From NCBI GenBank assembly GCA_905221605.1, contig CAJNDS010002286.1, forward strand, positions 257,501-321,500: a stretch of 64,000 nt of DNA, read 5' to 3'. Shown here one piece after another: positions 47,479 through 59,078 of this stretch (positions are counted from its first letter, which is position 1; every line of letters starts with the position of its first letter). The DNA comes from Symbiodinium natans (lineage: Eukaryota > Sar > Dinophyceae > Suessiales > Symbiodiniaceae). Position numbers and translations under genes: made by a program. Under the pieces are notes generated by a model. That model had not been told where the DNA came from. It saw only the letters and a list, made by a program, of their open reading frames with translations, and ran no database searches.

Positions 47479-47867
47479 ATAACCTTCAAGACAAAAACCC
47501 CAACAAAGCTTCATAATAAAAATATTATGAATATTTGACAAAACGTTAGAACCTCAAACTCCCCAGAAATCTAGGAATTGTGATAATCCCTGAAATTATG
47601 CTGAAAATAATGAATGAGAGGACGAAATGTGATGAAATATTAAGGTAAAAGGACTTAAATTAAGGAAATTTATGATAAAACCCTAGAACCAACCCCGATA
47701 AAACGAATGAGGGGGAGATTCTGATGAAGAATGAAGAAGAAGAAGAAGATGATGATGATGATGAAAATGATGTGTGAAAATGTGTGATGAATAATGAAGA
47801 TGGGGCGGTGTTGACCCCAGAGGCTGGAGGCGGAAACCCCTGAACCAACCTTTTTACAATTTTTTTT
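47479..47867 (-). repeat. Right terminal inverted repeat
   Basis: Complement of the left arm, from ATAACCTTCAAGAC to CAATTTTTTTT. About 22 bp longer, owing to expanded GAAGAA/GATGAT units. Confidence 0.93.
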
Positions 47868-48194
47868 GGGGGGGTGGGGTGTGAGGGTGGGGTGGGGGGG
47901 TGGGTGTGTGGGTGGGGGGGTGGGGGGGGGGGTGACGGTTGAGGGTTGGTGGCGGGTAGGGAGGAGTGGGGGGGATGGGAGGGAGAGGGGAGAGGGAGAG
48001 GGAGAGGGCGAGGGAGGGGAGCGAGGAGAGCGAGAGAGCGAGAGAGCGAGAGAGCGAGAGAGCGAGAGAGCGAGAGAGCGAGGAGAGGGGGAGAGAGGGA
48101 GAGAGGAGAGGAGGGAGAGGGAGAGAGGGAGAGAGGGAGAGAGGGAGAGAGGGAGAGAGGGAGAGAGGGAGAGAGGGAGAGAGGGAGGAGAGCG

Positions 48195-48230
<36 letters not shown>

Positions 48231-48290
48231 AGAGAGAGAGAGAGAGAGAGAGGGGGAGAGAGCGGGAGAGAGAGAGAGAGAGAGAATGTG
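47868..48290 (+). repeat. G-rich then GA-rich purine tract
   Basis: G-rich minisatellite to about 47,990, then GAGAGCGA and GGGAGAGA units, nearly pure purine for about 300 bp. Could adopt triplex or slipped structures. ORFs on both strands are its translations. Confidence 0.93.
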
Positions 48291-48366
48291 TTTTTTGCCC
48301 TCAGATTGTTGCATTGCCACACATCGGTAAAGGGGAGTTCTTAAAGAGGCGCAATCTTTGCTGGCC

Positions 48367-48397
48367 ATGGCCGTGACTCTTCTCTGGCGAGGAAGAG
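48367..48397 (+). CDS. Possible first exon with canonical donor
   Basis: GCCATGG start context, MAVTLLWRGR, ending at GTAAGC. Very short; suggestive only. Confidence 0.28.
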
Positions 48398-48496
48398 GTA
48401 AGCAACTTGTAACAAAATCTGCCTCTGTTGGGGTAGGGGTAAGATCATCAAAACACAGAGGCACATCAATACCTATGCAAGAAGACAAAGAAAGAA

Positions 48497-48632
48497 GCAG
48501 CGAACCAAACAACTAACCATGCAAGTAAATATTCCGTGACCATGACCCCCTTGAGCTTCGTCAGCGAACCAAATAAACAACTAACCATGTAAGTAAATAT
48601 TCCGTGACCATGAGCCCCTTGAGCTGCGTCAG
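48497..48632 (+). repeat. Tandem duplication, about 66-bp unit
   Basis: AACTAACCATG.AAGTAAATAT then TCCGTGACCATGA.CCCCTTGAGCT.CGTCAGC occurs twice in a row. Confidence 0.92.
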
Positions 48633-48908
48633 CATTAAACTAAGGCAGCGGCCAAGTTGCCCGGCGGCAGGAACGCAGGTTGACAATGGGCTTGCAGCTT
48701 GAGATTTTCTGATTTGGCGTCGTGTGTGTGCAGTGATCTTGTGCGTGGGACATGAACTTACCGTCTTGACGCCTCTAGGTGACAGGAGACAGGAGTGACA
48801 ATGCCATGCAACGCTCGTCCAACACCAAAGTAGCCCCAACTCGGAGGATTAAGGGTTTACGGGTTTGGGTTTGAAGGTTTAGGGCTCATGGTTAGCGGGT
48901 TGAGCGTT

Positions 48909-48985
48909 GAAGCTTCGAGGAGGTTGAGGGAGCGCTCAGGTAGTGTGAAGCTAGGAGGTTGAGGGAGCGCTCAGGTAGTGAGGGT
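48909..48985 (+). repeat. Short direct duplication
   Basis: GAGGTTGAGGGAGCGCTCAG then GTAGTG occurs twice, 35-45 bp apart, near degenerate TTTAGGG remnants (48,850-48,890). Confidence 0.88.
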
Positions 48986-49192
48986 TCAGGGTTCAGGAAC
49001 GACCCTGGATTTCTTTATAGTCTTCTTAGTATCCTACGGCTCAGGGCCCTAAAACTGGAAGACTCGTGACCCGGCCCCAAATCTGAGAGTACCTTGCGTT
49101 TCTTATTTTCGCGCCTTGACAAAGTGCGCCAAGGGCCACTCTCACCGCCCTACCCCCACCCCCCCCCCCCCCTACCCCTTACCTACCCCCAT

Positions 49193-49299
49193 ACCGAGAA
49201 CGAAGTCTTTGCCGCCGAAAAAACCGAAGCGTACGGCATGGTCTTGCGCGACCTCGACGTCCTAGCCGCCGCTGACCCCCAGCCACTGCCTCGTTTGAG
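49193..49299 (+). CDS. Candidate exon, 107 bp
   Basis: Reads TENEVFAAEKTEAYGMVLRD then LDVLAAADPQPLPRL with strong G/C third positions, ending before GTGTCT. The frame is also open upstream through a poly-C tract (RLDKVRQGPL). Between G-rich minisatellites; no telomere blocks. Confidence 0.5.
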
Positions 49300-49309
49300 G
49301 TGTCTTTCA

Positions 49310-49760
49310 GGGTTGGGTGGATTGGTCAGGGTGGAGTGGAATGGTTGGGAGGTGGAGTGGAATGGTTGGGAAGGGGAAGGGGCAGGGAAGGGGTTGGTGG
49401 TGGGAGGGGATGGGAGTGGGAGGGGTAGGTGGAGGAGGTGAGGTAAGTGGGAAATGGCTGGAGAAAAAGTGGCAGAGGAGGTAAGCAGAGGGTGGGGAGG
49501 GGGTAGTGATGAGAGCGTGAGAGGGGGGAGCAAGTGGGAAGTGGCTGGAGAAAAAGTGGCAGGGGAGGAGGAGGTGAGGCAAGTGGGAAATGGGATGGGA
49601 GTGGGAGGGGTGGTGGAGGAGGTGAGGTAAGTGGGGGAAGGCTGGAGAAAAGTGGTAGGGGAGGAGGATGGGTAAGCAGAGAGTGGGGAGGGGGTAGTGA
49701 TGAGAGCGGTGAGAGGGAGGAGCGGTCAGGGCAGGGATGGGGGGGGGGGGGACACAAACG
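49310..49760 (+). repeat. G-rich minisatellite, second block
   Basis: Units such as GGTGGAGTGGAATGGTTGGG, AAGTGGGAAATGG and GGCTGGAGAAAAAGTGGCAG shared with the 38-40 kb block. Confidence 0.9.
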
Positions 49761-49805
49761 GAGGGTCTTCACTGACGCCGCTCCGCTGTTGCTGGTGTCG
49801 GCGGA

Positions 49806-49868
49806 TATATATATATATATATGTACATATATATATATACATATGTATGTATATATATATATATATGA
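49806..49868. repeat. TA/TATG microsatellite
   Basis: TATATA with ACATA and TGTATG interruptions. Confidence 0.95.
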
Positions 49869-49920
49869 GAGAGGGACCTTTAGGGTCTATTTTGCGTCGT
49901 AGCTGTTGCTAGTACTATGA

Positions 49921-50860
49921 ATAATAATCAAATTAATTCAAATAATTTAATTAATTAAATTCAATTAGGAGTATTGAACGCAAATAAATTAAGAAAACAA
50001 TGTAATTAATTTAATTAATTCAATTGCCAGATAATTAAATTAATTAAATTAATTGAATTCGAAGAAATTAAAAAAATAATTTAATTAATTTAATTGTTGA
50101 CCAATTACATTAATTCAAATTAATGAAATTCGAAGAAATTGAAAAACTATTGAATAAATTTAATCATTCATTAATTTAATTATCCGAAAGATTCTCTATT
50201 TGATCCTCAAGGAAACACCTCAAAAATATTGAATTAATTCAGATTAATTGATTAATTTTATTAATTTAAAATTAATTAATTAATTTCATTAATTTTAATT
50301 AAGTTAATTAATTGTAATTCTTTAATAATTCAATTGCCAGATAATTAAATTAATTAATTATTGAAATTCGACGAAATTTAAAATATAATTTAATTAATTT
50401 TAAATAATTTAATTGTCGACAAGTAAATTAAAATTAATTAATTGAATTACCGAGAATAGGAAAAATAATTTAGTTAATGTAATTAATTTAATTAATTTAT
50501 AATTGAATTAATTTATAATTTTAATTAATTTAACTAATTTAATTAATTTAATTAATTTAATTAATTTAATTCATTTAATTAATTTAACTAATTTAATTAA
50601 TTTAATTATTAATTAAATTCATTTAATTAACCTACAATTAAATTAATTAAATTATTTAAATTAAGTAAATTAATTAAATTAATTAAATGAATTAAATTAA
50701 TTGAATTATTTTTCGAGGTGTTTCCTGAGGATTGACCACTTCAATTACAGACCAATTACATTAATTAAATTAATTGAATTCGAAGAAATTGAAAAAATAT
50801 TTTATTTAATTTAATTAATTAAATTTTTGAATTAATGTAATTAATTTAATTAATTTCATT
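49921..50860. repeat. TTAATTAA-rich AT block with inverted arms
   Basis: Over 90 percent A+T by eye, made of AATTTAATTAATT variants. ATTCGAAGAAATTGAAAAA recurs about every 100 bp. GATCCTCAAGGAAACACCTC (from about 50,200) and its complement (to about 50,736) form inverted arms around a 500-bp interior. Confidence 0.85.
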
Positions 50861-50960
50861 NNNNNNNNNNNNNNNNNNNNNNNNNNNNNNNNNNNNNNNN
50901 NNNNNNNNNNNNNNNNNNNNNNNNNNNNNNNNNNNNNNNNNNNNNNNNNNNNNNNNNNNN
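50861..50960. other. Assembly gap (100 N)
   Basis: Exactly 100 N, the usual size for a gap of unknown length. It falls in low-complexity AT sequence on both sides, so the join is untested. Confidence 0.99.
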
Positions 50961-51180
50961 TTATTAAGATTCTTAAGATTCTTAAGAATATTCAGATTAT
51001 TAAGATTAGTAAGATTAATAAGATTATTAATATTATGAATATAATTAAGATTATAAGATTATTAAGATTATGAAGATTATGAAGATTATGAAGATTATGA
51101 AGATTATTAATATCATTCATATCATAAAGATTATTAATATTATTAATTTTATTAATATTATCAATATTATTAATGAGCTC
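50961..51180. repeat. AT-rich TTAAGATTA/GAAGATTAT repeat
   Basis: GAAGATTAT tandem units and TTAATATTA units; Asn/Leu-rich ORF on the minus strand is its translation. Confidence 0.9.
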
Positions 51181-51655
51181 GTAAAATGACAAATCGCAAG
51201 TAGTGTCCCCTTAAGCCTTAAGTTGTTTGCTTCTGGGGGGGCGGGGGTTTTAGACTGGCTAAAGGGGGCGGGGAGCTCGAAGTTTAAGGCTGCAGATCTA
51301 CAGGCCTTGACTGTTTCCTTCCAGGGGAACCGGGGGATTTAGACAGGGCCTTCGGGGTCTTCAAGGACTGAGCTCCCAAAATGACAAATCGCAAGTAGTG
51401 TCCCCTGAAGTCTTAAGTTTTTTTGAAATCAAGCTCCCAAATGACAAATTGCAAGCAGTGTCCCCTTTTTTTTTTGAAAAACTGAGCTCCCAAAATAATA
51501 AATCGCAAGTAGTATCCCGAAAACTGAGTTCCCAAAATGACAAATCGCAAGCAGGGTCCCCCTTACGTTTTTGTGGAAAACTGAGCTCCCAAAATGACAA
51601 ATCGCAAGCAGTGTCCCCGTAAGTCTTTTGGAAAACTGAGCTCCCATAATTTGGG
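51173..51655 (+). repeat. Box-like repeat, about 40-50-bp unit, six to seven copies
   Basis: GAGCTCCCAAAATGACAAAT then CGCAAGCAGTGTCCCC, at about 51,173, 51,370, 51,430, 51,486, 51,528, 51,581 and a truncated copy at 51,638. Two diverged units with CACCGTCCCC occur at 52,283-52,347. Confidence 0.9.
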
Positions 51656-51659
51656 AAAC

Positions 51660-51835
51660 AGCGCCGCGTAGATCCAGGCAGATTTCGTCCATGGTGTTTT
51701 GGCAACAGATTTTGTCCCTGGTGTTTTCTCAAAACAAACGACGGACAAAATCTGCCTGGATCTACGCGCCACGTTTTTTTGTAAGAAAACAGCCCTGCGT
51801 GGATCCAGGCAGATTTTGCACATGGTATTTTCTCA
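51660..51835. repeat. Triplicate GTAGATCCAGGCAGATTT sequence, one copy inverted
   Basis: Direct at about 51,667 and 51,797, inverted at about 51,752 (AATCTGCCTGGATCTACGCG), each beside GTGTTTT or TATTTTCTC phrases. The first pair forms arms of about 25 bp. Confidence 0.85.
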
Positions 51836-53100
51836 GAAAACCTCCAAGGCAAGGTTAGACTATTTCCTGACTATTATCCTATTCTCCGAAAACACACTAT
51901 GTAAGTTTATTTCGTAAATAGGCTCTATCCTTCATAGATCCTTGAATCATCCTATTTGACTAAATGGCCTTGGACTATCTGACGAAATTGCCTTGAACAC
52001 TCTGTCCAAATGGAAGTAAAAGACGTGCTATCGACCTTTTTGGTGAGAAACGAAGAAAATTTTATATATTGTAGCATGTCTTCTCGAATAAACCTCTACA
52101 GAACCTAAACCCTGAACCCTAAGCCTTATAAACTAATCAAGAGTCCAAACGGGTTTTTGGTTTGGGGCTTAAGGTTTAGTGTTCAGGGTTTGTTGTTTAG
52201 GGTTTAGGCTTTAGGGTTTAGTGTGTAGGCTTTAGGGTTTAGTTTTTAGGGTTTAGTGCTTATTGTTAAACGTTTACGGTGTTGCTCCCAGAAGACAAAT
52301 CGCAAGCACCGTCCCCCTCTCAAAAGACAATTCGCAAGCACCGTCCCCCTCCCTCCCTACCCTCCGCTCCGCTGCGCTCCCTGTTTTATTTATGGCGTAT
52401 TCTCTAAAAGCCTATGGGTTAAGGCTTTAAGGTTTTAAAGAGAAGAATCGAAACTCTATACGGTTAAGCAATTAAGCTAAACCCTTAACCTCCAAAATCT
52501 ATAGGGTTGCATGAGGTTGAAAGGTTTAATGTTTACGAAGCAGGCATCTAGTTCTAAGCCGCCAATTAAACCTAAACCCTTAACCTTTAAACTTAAACTT
52601 AAACCCATAGAGCCTAAACCCATTGAGTTTAAACCTTAAGGGTTTAAGGTTTAGGCATTTAAACCTTAACCCTAAACCCTTCCGGGTCAGAAGCCTAAAA
52701 CTCCATCAGGTCTAAATGGTTCAATGGTTTTAACCCTAAAGGCGCTGAAGGAATGCATGCCCAGATCTTAGGGTTTAAACCATGGTTTGTCTCCAAAACC
52801 TTCACGGGCTTATAGGGTTTAAGGTTCAGGTTTTAGGCATTACATATAGGATTAGAATTTAATAGCCTTATAGGGCTTGAGGCTTAAATCCCTAAACTTT
52901 AAATCTCATAGGTTTGCGCCCATGTCATGGCCTATGTTTGTAGGGCTTGCCTCCAGTGGAAATGCAAAGAGAGAGGAGAATAAGTATCCAGATTATGTAT
53001 ACATGTAGGGTATATGTATTGTGTATGAAATACGGATAATAGAGAAGGAAGGATGGTAAGCCTTGAATCATAAGACTGGGAAGTATTCAAGTGCATAGGG
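51836..53100. other. No gene seen; degenerate telomere-like sequence
   Basis: 52,080-52,960 contains many AAACCCTTAACC, TTTAGGGTTTAGTG and similar decayed units in both orientations, with no perfect arrays and no exon-like segments. Confidence 0.6.
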
Positions 53101-56100
53101 TGATGCGAAAAATCATGTACTGCAAGTCCTGGGGCGCGAGAATACTGGGCGGGGGCATGAATCAGTCCAGGCGCCTTAAGATGCCCAGTGTTTATTCATT
53201 CTTTCATTTAAACGAATCAGTCTAGGCGTTTTAATGAGCCGTGTATTGATTTATTTCCGGCCATTTCTTAACATAGGAGTTGTGGTGATTCATTTCGGGT
53301 CGGACATGAATCAGTCCAGGTGCCATTCACAGGCCCTTTGATGATTCATTTCTGTTCGGAAATGAACACGTCCAGGTATCTCAGTAAGCACTGTGCTAAT
53401 TCATGAGAATGAAGAATAATTTCGATGTTAATCTTGACATGAGTATTCAGATTCAATCTTACATTCGTGGTACTCGTAACACTGATGTTGGTATCAAGGC
53501 CGGAAATGAAACAGTACAGGTGTCTGAATAAGCCCGGCCAAGTGTCAAAGACGTCCTCGGGTGATTTTTTCGGGTCGGAAATTAATCAGTCAAGGTGTTT
53601 AATTGAGCTCTGTGGTGGTTCATTCTTTTTCGGAAATGAATCAGTGCAGCTGTCTCAATAAGCTATGCGCGAATTCATTTCAATAATTAAAACTAATACT
53701 AATGCTAGAATTAGTATTGATACTAATATTAGTAGGCGTAGTACTAGCAAGACTATTCAGAATACAAATATATATATATATATATATATATTAAGCAAAT
53801 ATATATATATATATATTAAGCTGTGAATCAGTCCGGGTGTCTAAACAAAACCCTGCCAGGCGTGGACCACGTACTGTAGTGAGCTATTTCGGTCAATCAG
53901 TCCAGGTGTCCGAATACGACCTGTGGTGATTCTTTCCTGGCTGGAACTGAGGTCCAGGTGTCGCAGTAAGCCCTGCGCGAACTCTCGCTTCACAATACTT
54001 GAGATCGGGGGTGCGAAAGCTAGAAACGCGGCAAGAGGGAGGGGGGGGGCCTGAAAAGGGGGGGGAGCCAAAAGGGGGGGGGGGGGCCCCCTCCCCAGAA
54101 ATCAATTAAGGACAGCCCTTTATCCCTTTGATTTTCATACCACTTAAGGGTCGGGGTCGCTTCTTGACCCAGCTGAACACTAGAGAGAATTCTTGTAAAC
54201 GACAACTCTCGCGAGCTCCAAGGAGCTAGCTTTGATGACTAGTTCGACTTGCATATTGAGATGAAAACTCATATATATTCTTATATTATTGGTACTAGTA
54301 CTAATAATACTGACGCGGGTTCCAAGGTGGGAGATGCGCCAAATCAGTCCAGGTGTCTGAAAAAGCTCTGCCAGGTGTCGAGATGAATCAGTCCAGGTGT
54401 CTGAAAAGCTTTGTGTTGATTCGTCCTGGATTGACTCATGTCCGTTCGGAAATGAGTCAATCCAGGTGTGTCAGCAAGCCCTCCTGTGGTGAGTCATTTC
54501 GGGCCAGAATCAACTAGTCCATTCGTCTCAAAAGCAAAGTGCTGATTTACTTCGGGCCGGAAGAATCAATTTAGGTGTCTGTATAAGCCATGTGTTGATT
54601 CATTTCGGGCCGGACTTAAAAAGACCAGCGTTGCTAGATTTCGGGTTGGGCCGGAAGAGAATCAGACCAGGAGTCGCAGTCATGCGAATTCATGAACATG
54701 GATAGTATCTTTGCTGTTAATGTTGACATGGACGTGAACTAATGGTCACTCTTATACTAATAATAATGGTAGTGTTTGATTCATTTCCGAGCTTGAAATC
54801 AACATCAGTATGAACACTACCATTACTATTAATGTATGAATGAATATTAATGATCACAAGAAAAAACAATACGAAAGATTCACTTCCGGCCAGGAATGAA
54901 CCAACGTAGCGCCACAGGGCTTATGAAGACACCTGGACTGATTCATTCCCGGCCCGCCCTGCCAGGTGGCTCAAGAAGCCGTCTAATGATTCATTGCGGG
55001 TCGGGAATGACTCAGTCCAGGTGTCTCCATAAGCTCTGTGGCACTACGTTGGTTCATTCCTGGACGGAAATGAATCATCAATCTTGTTTTCTTTTGATTA
55101 TGAACATTCAGTCTTATATTAGAAGTACTGGTAGTGTTAATACTACTGTTGATATCAAGGTTCGAAGAGAATCAGTCCAGGTGTCGTAATCAGCCCTGCC
55201 AAGAGGCTTAAGAAGCCCTGCGATGATTCATTGCGGGTCAGGAATGAGTCAGTCCAGGTGTCTTAATGAGCCCTATGGCGCTATGGTCAAATGAATTAGT
55301 TGAATTAGTCCAGGTGTCTCAGTAAGCTCTGTGCGATTTCATGAACATGGATATTTTCTTTGACTCGAATATTGGCATTAGTTCGATAAGTAATATGCAT
55401 TCTTATATTAATTGTGATGGTAGTGTTAATACTGGTGTTGATATCAAGGTCGTAAATAAATCAGTCCAGGTGTCTTAAAAAGCCGTGCCAGGTGTTTAGT
55501 ACGCCCTGCATTGATTCATGTCCGGCCACGGCCGGAGATGAAGCACGTCATGTGTCTGAGAAAGCCCCGCAGTGATTCTTCTCTGGTCGTAAATGAATCA
55601 GTCCAGGTGTCTGAGTTCGCACTGTGATGATTCTTTCCTGGCTGGAAATGAGTCAGTCCAGGTGTCGCAGTAAGCCCTGTGCGAACTCTCGCAAAAGAAT
55701 ATTAATTTTGACTTGAATATCGAGATGAAAACTCATATTTATTCTTATACTAATGGTACTAGTACTAAGAAGACTGGTGTGGGTTCCAAGGTGGGAGATG
55801 CATCAAATCAGTCCAGGTGTCTGAAAAGCTTTGTGTTGATTCGTCCTGGATTGACTCATGTCCGTTCGGAAATGAGTCAATCCAGGTCTATCAGCAAGTT
55901 TCTCGTGGTGAGTCATTTCGGGCCCGAACCAACTAGTCCATTCGTCTCAAAGCAAAGTCTGATTTACTTCATGCCGGAAGAATCAATTTAGGTGTCTGTG
56001 TAAGCCATGCGTTGATTCATTTCGGACCGGAAATGAACCAGTCCAGGCGCCTTAAAAAGACCAGCGGAAGTAAATCAGTCCAGGCGTGTCTCAGTAGTGC

Positions 56101-58740
56101 GAACTCATGAACATGGATAGTATCTTTGCTTTTAATGTTGACATGCATGTGAACTAATGGTCACTCTTATACAAATAATAATTGTAGTGTCTGATTCATT
56201 TCCGAGCTTGATATCAACATCAGTATGAACACTACCAGTACTATTAACGTATTAATGAATATTAATGATCACAAGAAAACACAATACGAAAGATTCACTT
56301 CCGGCCAGGAATGAACCAACGTAGCGCCACAGGGCTTATGAAGACACCTGGACTGATTCATTTCCGGCCCGCCCTGCCAGGTGGCTTAAGAAGCCGTCTG
56401 ATGATTCATTGCGGGTCGGGAATGACTCAGTCCAGGTGTCTTCATAAGCTCTCTGGCTCTACGTTGATGCATTCCTGGCCGGAAATGAATCTTTAATCTT
56501 ATTTTCTGTTGATTATCAACATTCATTCTTATATTAAAAGTCATGGTAGTGTTAATACTAATGTTGAGATCAAGGTTCGAAATGAACCAGTCCAGGTGTC
56601 TTAATAAGCCCTGCCAGGTGTCTTAAGAATCCCTGCGATGATTCATTGCGGGTCGGGAATGAAGCAATCCAAGTGTCTTCATAAGCTTTGTGGCACTACG
56701 TTGATTGATTCCTGGCCGGAAATGAATCTTTAATCTTTTGTTTTCTTTTGGTGATTAACATTCATTCTTATATTAGAAGTACTGGTAGTGTTAATACTAC
56801 TGTTGATATCAAGGTTCGAAGAGAATCAGTCCAGGTGTCTTAATAAGCCCTGCCAGGTGGCTTAAGAAGCCCTGTGATGATTCATTGCGGGTCAGGAATG
56901 AGTCAGTCCAGGTGACCGTCCAGGTGTCTTAATAAGCCCTATGTCGCTATGGTCAAATGAATTAGTTGAGAATTAGTCCAGGTGTCTCAGTAAGCTCTGT
57001 GCGATTTCATGAACACGGGTACTTAATTTGACTTTGATATTGACATCAATTTGAGAAGTAATATTCATTCTTATATTACTCGTGATGCTAGTGTTAATAT
57101 TGATGTTGATATCAAGGTCGTAAATGAATCAGTCCAGGTGTCTTAATAAGCCGAGCCAGGTGTCTAGTACGCTCTGCGTTGATTCCTTTCCGGCCACGGC
57201 CGTGAGAAAGCCCTGTGGTGATTCTTTTCTGGTCGTAAACGAATCAATCCAGGATTCATTTCCGCTCCGAATTAGCTCATCGCAGGGAGAATTAAGTAAG
57301 ACACCTAGGCTGGTTCAACGCCGACCAGAAATGAATCAACACACGGCTCATTAAGACACCTGGACTGATTGATTTCTGACCCGAAATAATCAACGCCGGG
57401 CCTCTGAAGGCGCCTGGACTGATTCATTGCCAGCCCGAAATGAATCAAGACTGTGTTTTTAAGGCACCTGGACTGATTCATTTCCGGCCCGAAATGCATC
57501 AATGCTGAGACACCTGAGGTGATTCGTCTCCGACCCGAAATGAATCAACACTGGGATTCCGGCCCGAAAAGAATCAGCACTGTGCTTTTAAGACGACTGG
57601 ACTGGTTCATTTCTGGCCCGAAATGATTCGCCGCAGGACGTATTCGACGCCTGGCAGGGCTTATGAAGACTAAGACAGCTGGTCTGATTCATTCTCCGAC
57701 CTGAATTTTGTGTGATTGAAATACTGTTTTTTCTATTACTACGGCTAGAAAAATCAGTACTGATATCAATATCAATATTAAATCGTGCATTCGCATGAAA
57801 TCATCGAGCGCAAGGCTTCCCACACACCTGGACTGATTCATTTCGACACCTTCTAAGACACCTGGACTGATTCATTCATCTCCGACCTTGGAATCCACAA
57901 CAGTATTGCGATTACGAGTACCATTAACATCAGACTAAATATGATTTTTCACTTCAGTATTCAAAACAAACAAGAATTCTTTTGCATGTGTTCGCGCTGG
58001 GCTTACTGCGACACCTGGACTGATTCATGTTCAGCTAGGAAGGAATCGCCACAGGGCATATAAGACACCTGGACTTACGACCAGAAAAGAATCACCACAG
58101 GGCTTTCTCAGACACATGACGTGTTTCATTTCCGGCCGTGGTCAGAAAGGAATCAACGCAGAGCGCACTTGACACCTGGCAGGGCTTCTTAAGACACCTG
58201 GACTGACTCATTCCCGACCTTGATATCAACATCAGTACTAACGCTACCATCACGAGTAATATAAGAATGAATATTACTTCTCAAATTCATGTCAATATTA
58301 AGCTCAAAGATAATATCCGTATGAATGGATGCCGATACTATTTCTAGTATTGTTATGTATATGTATTATTATAGTTATCTCTCGCTGGGCTTACTGAGAC
58401 ACCTGGACTGATCCATTTTCGGCCGGGAATGAATCACCATATTGCCATAGGGCTTATTAAGACACCTGGACTGATTCATTCCTGACTTGCGATGAACATC
58501 ACAGGGCTTCGCAAGACACCTGGACACCTGGACTGGTTCATTTCCGACCTTGATACCAACATCAGTATTGACACTACCATTACTATTCATATAAGAATCA
58601 CCATGAATACTCCACTTGATGTCAATATTGATTTTAGACAATATCCATGTTAGAATCCATGTTCGCAGGGCTTACTGAGACACCTGAACTGACTCATTTC
58701 CGGTCAGGAATGAAACACATAGAATTGGGGAATTCTTCTT
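53100..58740. repeat. Satellite-like field of about 55-70-bp units
   Basis: At least 40 recognisable units combine GAATCAGTCCAGGTGTCT, a TAATAAGCCCTG link and TGATTCATTTCGGGCCGGAA, the last two sharing a palindrome (GATTCATTTC/GAAATGAATC). Units read forward to about 57,260 and mostly reversed (AGACACCTGGACTGATTCAT) from about 57,300 to 58,720. Spacers of about 110 bp with ATTCTTATATTA and GTTGATATCAAGG recur. No coding sequence. Confidence 0.92.
54240..57120 (+). repeat. About 1.4-1.5-kb tandem segmental duplication
   Basis: 54,243 on (TTGAGATGAAAACTCATA, CCAAGGTGGGAGATGC) is repeated from 55,710 on, and 54,896-55,190 matches 56,311-56,600 at an offset of 1,415 bp. Order of unit variants is conserved across both copies. 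Confidence 0.88.
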
Positions 58741-58810
58741 TTACATTATATAACATATACTCTTATGTGAATACATTCTGAAGGAAATGTAAAACTCACT
58801 ATAGTCGCAT

Positions 58811-58906
58811 GATATATTATATATTATATGTTATATATTATATATTATATATTATATATTATATATTATATATTATATATTATATATTATATATTATATA
58901 TTATAT
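58811..58906. repeat. ATATATT heptamer array
   Basis: About 13 near-perfect 7-bp units of ATATATT, flanked by AT-rich unique DNA. Confidence 0.95.
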
Positions 58907-59027
58907 CTTATATACTCTATGCTAGCATTATTACATAATAAATAACATATTAAAAACGAATTTTTATTAGCTAATATATCTTGTGAAGAAAGGCGCTAAG
59001 CAAAATAAACCCTAAAAATCCCTGCCA

Positions 59028-59042
59028 CATATATATATATAC

Positions 59043-59073
<31 letters not shown>

Positions 59074-59078
59074 CATAC
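59028..59078. repeat. AT/ACAT microsatellite
   Basis: TATATATACATATATATA alternating units. Confidence 0.95.

Larger units (their letters stand above)
39964..47867. mobile_element. 7.9-kb Polinton-like element with about 370-390-bp terminal inverted repeats
   Basis: Near-identical inverted arms (39,964-40,330 and 47,479-47,867) enclose about ten + strand ORFs, including a DDE integrase pseudogene. Large TIRs plus a retroviral-type integrase are characteristic of Polintons/Mavericks and Polinton-like viruses. Both ends abut G runs (six G left, seven G right), compatible with a 6-bp target duplication but low complexity. The flanks are the same G-rich minisatellite, so the element apparently landed in it. 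No DNA polymerase B, capsid, ATPase or protease ORF is seen, so this is a reduced or decayed copy. Confidence 0.82.

Noticed and set aside
47660-48512. Large Ser/Leu/Pro minus-strand and Arg/Glu plus-strand ORFs
   Set aside because: Translations of the GA-rich purine tract and the right TIR.
53100-58740. CRISPR-like array
   Set aside because: Units are degenerate, vary in orientation and spacing, have no unique spacers and sit in a eukaryotic genome.
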